DNA of 64,000 nucleotides. Source: CAXXOK01 sp963675925. GTDB taxonomy: Bacteria > Bacillota > Clostridia > Christensenellales > Aristaeellaceae. The notes beneath the pieces are model-generated. The model saw nothing but the letters and a program-made list of their open reading frames with translations, ran no database searches and was not told the origin of the DNA. Position 1 is the first letter of the stretch. Each line of letters opens with the position of its first letter. Made by a program: the position numbers and the translations under genes. The DNA lies in NCBI GenBank assembly GCA_963675925.2, contig CAXXIB010000004.1, positions 124,001-188,000 on the forward strand, in the 5' to 3' direction. Below, piece by piece: positions 61,231 to 64,000 of the stretch.

Positions 61231-62319
61231 TTACAGATTGCTCTGTTCAAATTCGTACATGATCTTGACCAGCTTTTCCACCCCGGCAACGGGCATGGCG
61301 TTGTAAATGCTGGCACGCATACCGCCAACATTGCGGTGGCCCTTGATGTTTTCCAGACCGTTTTCTTTGCAGAACTTGACAAACGCAGCGTCCTTGTCCT
61401 GGTCGCCGGTCACGAAGGTCACGTTCATCAGCGAGCGATATTTTTGCGCCACCGGATTGGTGAACAGTTTGCTGGCATCAATGGCATCGTACAGCAGATT
61501 TGCCTTTTTCAGGTTGTTCTGATAGAACGCATCAATCCCGCCGCCTGCCTTCATCCACTCAAACACGAGCTTGAGCATGTAAATGCCGTAGGTGTTGGGG
61601 GTGTTGACCATGCTATCGCCTTTTTCCTGCAAGCCCCAGTTCATCAACTTGGGGCACAGCGGATGTTCGCGGCCGATCAGATCCTTTTTAATCAGCATCA
61701 GGCACAGACCGGCAGGCCCTAGATTTTTCTGCGCGCCTGCAAAGACCACACCAAACTTGCTGATGTCCATGGGCTCGGATGCGATATTGGACGACATATC
61801 GGCGACCAGTGGCACGCCTTTCGTATCCGGCAGCTCGATATAGCGGGTGCCGTAAATGGTGTTGTTCGTGGTAATGAACACATAGTCGGCATCCGGGGTT
61901 AGCGTAACATCCTTCATTGCGGGGATGTAGGTGAAGTTGTCATCAAGGCTTGACGCGGCGACGTTGATGGTGCCGTACTTCTGCGCTTCCTTCATGGCCA
62001 GGTTTGCAAAGTTACCGGTGATCAGGTAATCGGCGACTTTTGACCCGGTCAGCAGGTTGAGCGGAACACCGGAGAACTGCAGCGTAGCGCCGCCCTGTAA
62101 AAACAGCACCGCATAGTCGTCCGGCACGGAGAGCACCTCGCGGACCAGCGCGACCGTTTCGTTGTAAATATCAACATACATGGCGGAGCGATGACTCATC
62201 TCCATCACACTCATGCCCTTGTCACGATAGCAAACCAGTTCGCTTGCGGCCTTTTCCAGCACGCTTTGGTCGATCACCGCGGGACCGGCCGAGAAATTGT
62301 ACACCCGTTCCATATGCAT
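61231..62319 (-). CDS. serC: Phosphoserine aminotransferase
   Basis: The 362-residue PLP enzyme converts 3-phosphohydroxypyruvate to phosphoserine. Motifs include YNFSAGPAVI at the start, MEMSHRS, FLQGGATLQF, the PLP lysine in FAGAQKNLGPAG and the C-terminal GGMRASIYNAM. Two in-frame ATGs (62319, 62313) follow AAGGAGGAAC. Spacing is short for the first and long for the second, so the start is uncertain by two codons. No phosphoserine phosphatase gene is in the window, so the last step must be encoded elsewhere. Confidence 0.95.
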   Translation of the reverse strand: MHMERVYNFSAGPAVIDQSVLEKAASELVCYRDKGMSVMEMSHRSAMYVDIYNETVALVREVLSVPDDYAVLFLQGGATLQFSGVPLNLLTGSKVADYLITGNFANLAMKEAQKYGTINVAASSLDDNFTYIPAMKDVTLTPDADYVFITTNNTIYGTRYIELPDTKGVPLVADMSSNIASEPMDISKFGVVFAGAQKNLGPAGLCLMLIKKDLIGREHPLCPKLMNWGLQEKGDSMVNTPNTYGIYMLKLVFEWMKAGGGIDAFYQNNLKKANLLYDAIDASKLFTNPVAQKYRSLMNVTFVTGDQDKDAAFVKFCKENGLENIKGHRNVGGMRASIYNAMPVAGVEKLVKIMYEFEQSNL

Positions 62320-62396
62320 CGTTCCTCCTTATCACGTCTTTGGGATTAGTCGGGACGTTTTTCGCCCTATGGGCTGTTCCTGTGCCGATTAGAGCC

Positions 62397-62425
62397 AGTA
62401 TATAACAGCTCCGGCAGCAGTGCAA
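62397..62425 (-). promoter_or_regulatory. Promoter of serC-serA
   Basis: On the minus strand TTGCAC and TATACT with a 17-base spacer lie about 80 bases before serC. No T-box or riboswitch structure is apparent in the leader. Confidence 0.75.
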
Positions 62426-62479
62426 GCATTATTTTGTCCCACCCGGCGGATTGTGTCCCGGACAAATGCAACAAACAAA

Positions 62480-62513
62480 CCCGCTATCCCTTTGTATGTA
62501 AGGAATAGCGGGG
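62480..62513 (-). terminator. Terminator of the guaD operon
   Basis: On the minus strand CCCCGCTATTCC pairs with GGGATAGCGGG (one mismatch), followed by TTTGTTTGTTG. Confidence 0.8.
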
Positions 62514-62601
62514 TATGTGCGTTATTTCACGCAATTAAAATTTTCTTACACCGGTATACAAGTTCCGTGTTTTTTTCGCTATAGCGCGTACCGATACGCT
62601 G

Positions 62602-63867
62602 CTAGAGCACCGCTTGGCCGTCCACAAACTTTTGCACAAGCCGTAAATCGCCGGACAAGTACAGCGCGCGTTCCAAGCGCTGGGGCACGGTCAGGTCCAC
62701 GGTGGTACGCAGCTTGGTATCGTCCAGCACCAGTGCATCGAGCATATACCCTTCCTCAAAGCTGCCGCACTTGCCAAAGAAACTTCCTCCGCCCTTGGTG
62801 GCCATGTAGAAGACCTCTGGGAAGGTGAGCACGGGTTCGTTCGGCTCAACAATGCGCCAGTAGAGCTTTGAAAACTGTACTGCGTTGGTTACGATGCGGA
62901 GCATATCAATGCTCTCCCCTCCGGCCACATCGCTGCCAAGCCCCATGCGCACGCCTGCTGACAGCAGCCTGCGTACCGGCGCGATGCCGGAGCGCAGGTT
63001 CGCGTTGGAGGATGGGCAATGGGCAACCATGGTGCAGCGCTGCCGGAGCAGTTCAATTTCCGCATCTTCCGGGTATACCACGTGGGCCATCACCGCATTT
63101 GACAGCATACCGTAGCGGTCGTAGGCCCCGGCATAGTGTTCCACATCCGGGCTTAATTCCTTTACCCAGTTGATTTCATCGCGCGTTTCAGACAGATGCG
63201 ACTGTACGGGAACGTTGTATTGATCCTTCAGTCCCTGCAACCGTGCCATCAGCGCGTCCGTGCAGGAGGGCACAAAGCGCGGCGTAATCATCGGCTTGAT
63301 TTTCGTAAAGCGTTCCTGCATGGCCACAATCCAGGCTTCGGTATCCGCTGCCGCTTGGTCTGCCGATACCTCGCACAGGTCTTTGGGTGCGTTGCGGTCC
63401 ATGCTCAGCTTACCAACATAGCCTTGCAGGCCGGATGCTTCCAGGTACTCCGCCAGCAGCAGCGTGGCAGGCGCATGCAGCGTGGCAAAGCAGCAAAACC
63501 GCGCGGTGAAGCTCTGTTTCAGTGCCTGGGTGAATGCGGCATAGGCCCGGCTTGCATACTCCAGGTCGGTATATTTGGCTTCCTCCGGGAAGGCGTAGGT
63601 ATACAGCCAGTCGATCAGCTCCATATCCATGCCCAGCCCGCGGTAGGCAAACTGCGGGGCATGCAGGTGCAAATCATACAGCGCCGGTAATACAAGCCGG
63701 CCCGTATAATCCAGGAATTTCAGGTGTTTGAAGCGCTCTGGAATCTCACGAAAGACACCAGCGCACAATCCGTTTTCGCATACCAGATAGCCGTGGGGAA
63801 TGGTTTGAATGCGCTCGGGCGTATCGCTCCAGACGATATGCCCTTTAAGGACAAAGTTTGCTTTCAT
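62602..63867 (-). CDS. guaD: Guanine deaminase
   Basis: This 421-residue zinc amidohydrolase converts guanine to xanthine. Metal ligands are seen as HxH (His67, His69 in LYDLHLHAPQ), a later His in SHLSE, and the Asp in GLGSDVAGG. Substrate motifs PRFVPSCT and HCPSSNANLRSG match guanine deaminases more closely than other cytosine or chlorohydrolase relatives. The length fits the family. The start overlaps the stop of the upstream gene by the ATGA pattern, so they form one operon. Confidence 0.88.
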   Translation of the reverse strand: MKANFVLKGHIVWSDTPERIQTIPHGYLVCENGLCAGVFREIPERFKHLKFLDYTGRLVLPALYDLHLHAPQFAYRGLGMDMELIDWLYTYAFPEEAKYTDLEYASRAYAAFTQALKQSFTARFCCFATLHAPATLLLAEYLEASGLQGYVGKLSMDRNAPKDLCEVSADQAAADTEAWIVAMQERFTKIKPMITPRFVPSCTDALMARLQGLKDQYNVPVQSHLSETRDEINWVKELSPDVEHYAGAYDRYGMLSNAVMAHVVYPEDAEIELLRQRCTMVAHCPSSNANLRSGIAPVRRLLSAGVRMGLGSDVAGGESIDMLRIVTNAVQFSKLYWRIVEPNEPVLTFPEVFYMATKGGGSFFGKCGSFEEGYMLDALVLDDTKLRTTVDLTVPQRLERALYLSGDLRLVQKFVDGQAVL

Positions 63868-64000
63868 TGCAGTGTAAAGTCCATAACCACGGGTTGGTGG
63901 TCTGTATTCTGGAAGTTCAAGTCGATGGTTTCCACGCCATTGACCTTGATGTTGTCGGACACGATATATCCGTCGATCACATACATCACATGCTGATCAC
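63864..64000 (-). CDS. C-terminus of an endonuclease/exonuclease/phosphatase-like protein (partial)
   Basis: Only the last 45 codons are in the window. They read HVMYVIDGYIVSDNIKVNG, a short linker, then TDHQPVVMDFTLQ and a stop. The pair ID-x-IVSDNIKV and (T/S)DHQPV is the typical end of the EEP (DNase I/exonuclease III) fold, where the His and Asp take part in catalysis. The stop overlaps the guaD start (ATGA), so expression is coupled. The substrate cannot be inferred from the fragment. Confidence 0.65.
   Translation of the reverse strand, partial: DQHVMYVIDGYIVSDNIKVNGVETIDLNFQNTDHQPVVMDFTLQ

Noticed and set aside
62320..62396. T-box or other riboswitch in the serC leader
   Set aside because: The leader is only about 80 bases, with no T-box sequence and no terminator/antiterminator pair.
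1..64000. CRISPR arrays, rRNA genes or insertion sequences
   Set aside because: I saw no regularly spaced repeats, no rRNA signature sequences, and no transposase with terminal inverted repeats anywhere in the window.

Overview
The window looks like a chromosomal segment from an anaerobic, polysaccharide-degrading member of the Bacillota (Clostridia-like). The signs are Shine-Dalgarno AGGAGG sites at nearly every gene, short signal peptides of the MKKLLSLxxAL type, a CtsR heptad operator in front of clpB, YesN-type and LytTR/GHKL regulators, GH3/GH43 enzymes, and Big/InlB-type surface repeats. Most of the sequence is moderately GC-rich. Two stretches (about 21.4-24.7 kb and 52.2-53.8 kb) are clearly AT-rich and probably came from elsewhere.

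Region 1 (1-20.8 kb) is a carbohydrate-capture locus. On the minus strand lies a sugar ABC importer of the YtfQ-YtfR-YtfT-YjfF (galactofuranose) type. Behind it are a YesN-like AraC response regulator and a second, lipid-anchored YtfQ-like binding protein, but no histidine kinase. Around this importer sit six paralogous secreted proteins of about 640 residues (one cut by the left edge, four on plus, one on minus). Each has a complete C-terminal CE1/PHB-depolymerase-like esterase domain (GYSMG serine motif, HG oxyanion region, late histidine). Each full copy also has an N-terminal half that looks like a decayed copy of the same fold, with GIDGG or GLGGG where GxSxG would be.

Region 2 (21.4-46.75 kb) is flanked by an 81-base imperfect direct repeat that includes the last 23 bases of tRNA-Pro. 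This is the arrangement expected of an island inserted at a tRNA 3' end, although no integrase is visible. It holds two small AT-rich genes, a PadR regulator with a flavodoxin-like oxidoreductase, a GtrA/glycosyltransferase pair with a broken UDP-galactopyranose mutase gene, three GH3 enzymes (two of them circularly permuted), a GH43 enzyme, an Ig/InlB/CBM-like surface protein, a GHKL/LytTR two-component pair, and an MBOAT O-acyltransferase operon. That operon ends in an unusual protein with two SGNH-like domains on either side of an InlB and BspA/LRR repeat segment.

Region 3 (46.7-64 kb) is mostly housekeeping: tRNA-Pro(CGG) and tRNA-Thr(CGT), rpmE, a PpiC-type foldase, an L,D-transpeptidase, CtsR-regulated clpB, a GH13 maltodextrin hydrolase, a zinc-ribbon/Yip1 membrane protein, a DUF5711-like beta-propeller, a CvpA-family protein, serA and serC, and guaD. 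An OLD-family ATPase/TOPRIM nuclease broken by one in-frame TGA interrupts this block.

Taken together, the enzymes (GH43, GH3, CE1-like esterases, O-acyltransferase) and the Galf-type importer point to growth on acylated, furanose-decorated plant or microbial glycans. The substrate is inferred from family membership only. The strongest candidates for something undescribed are the esterase array with its conserved pseudo-hydrolase half and the SGNH-repeat-SGNH protein coupled to an MBOAT.
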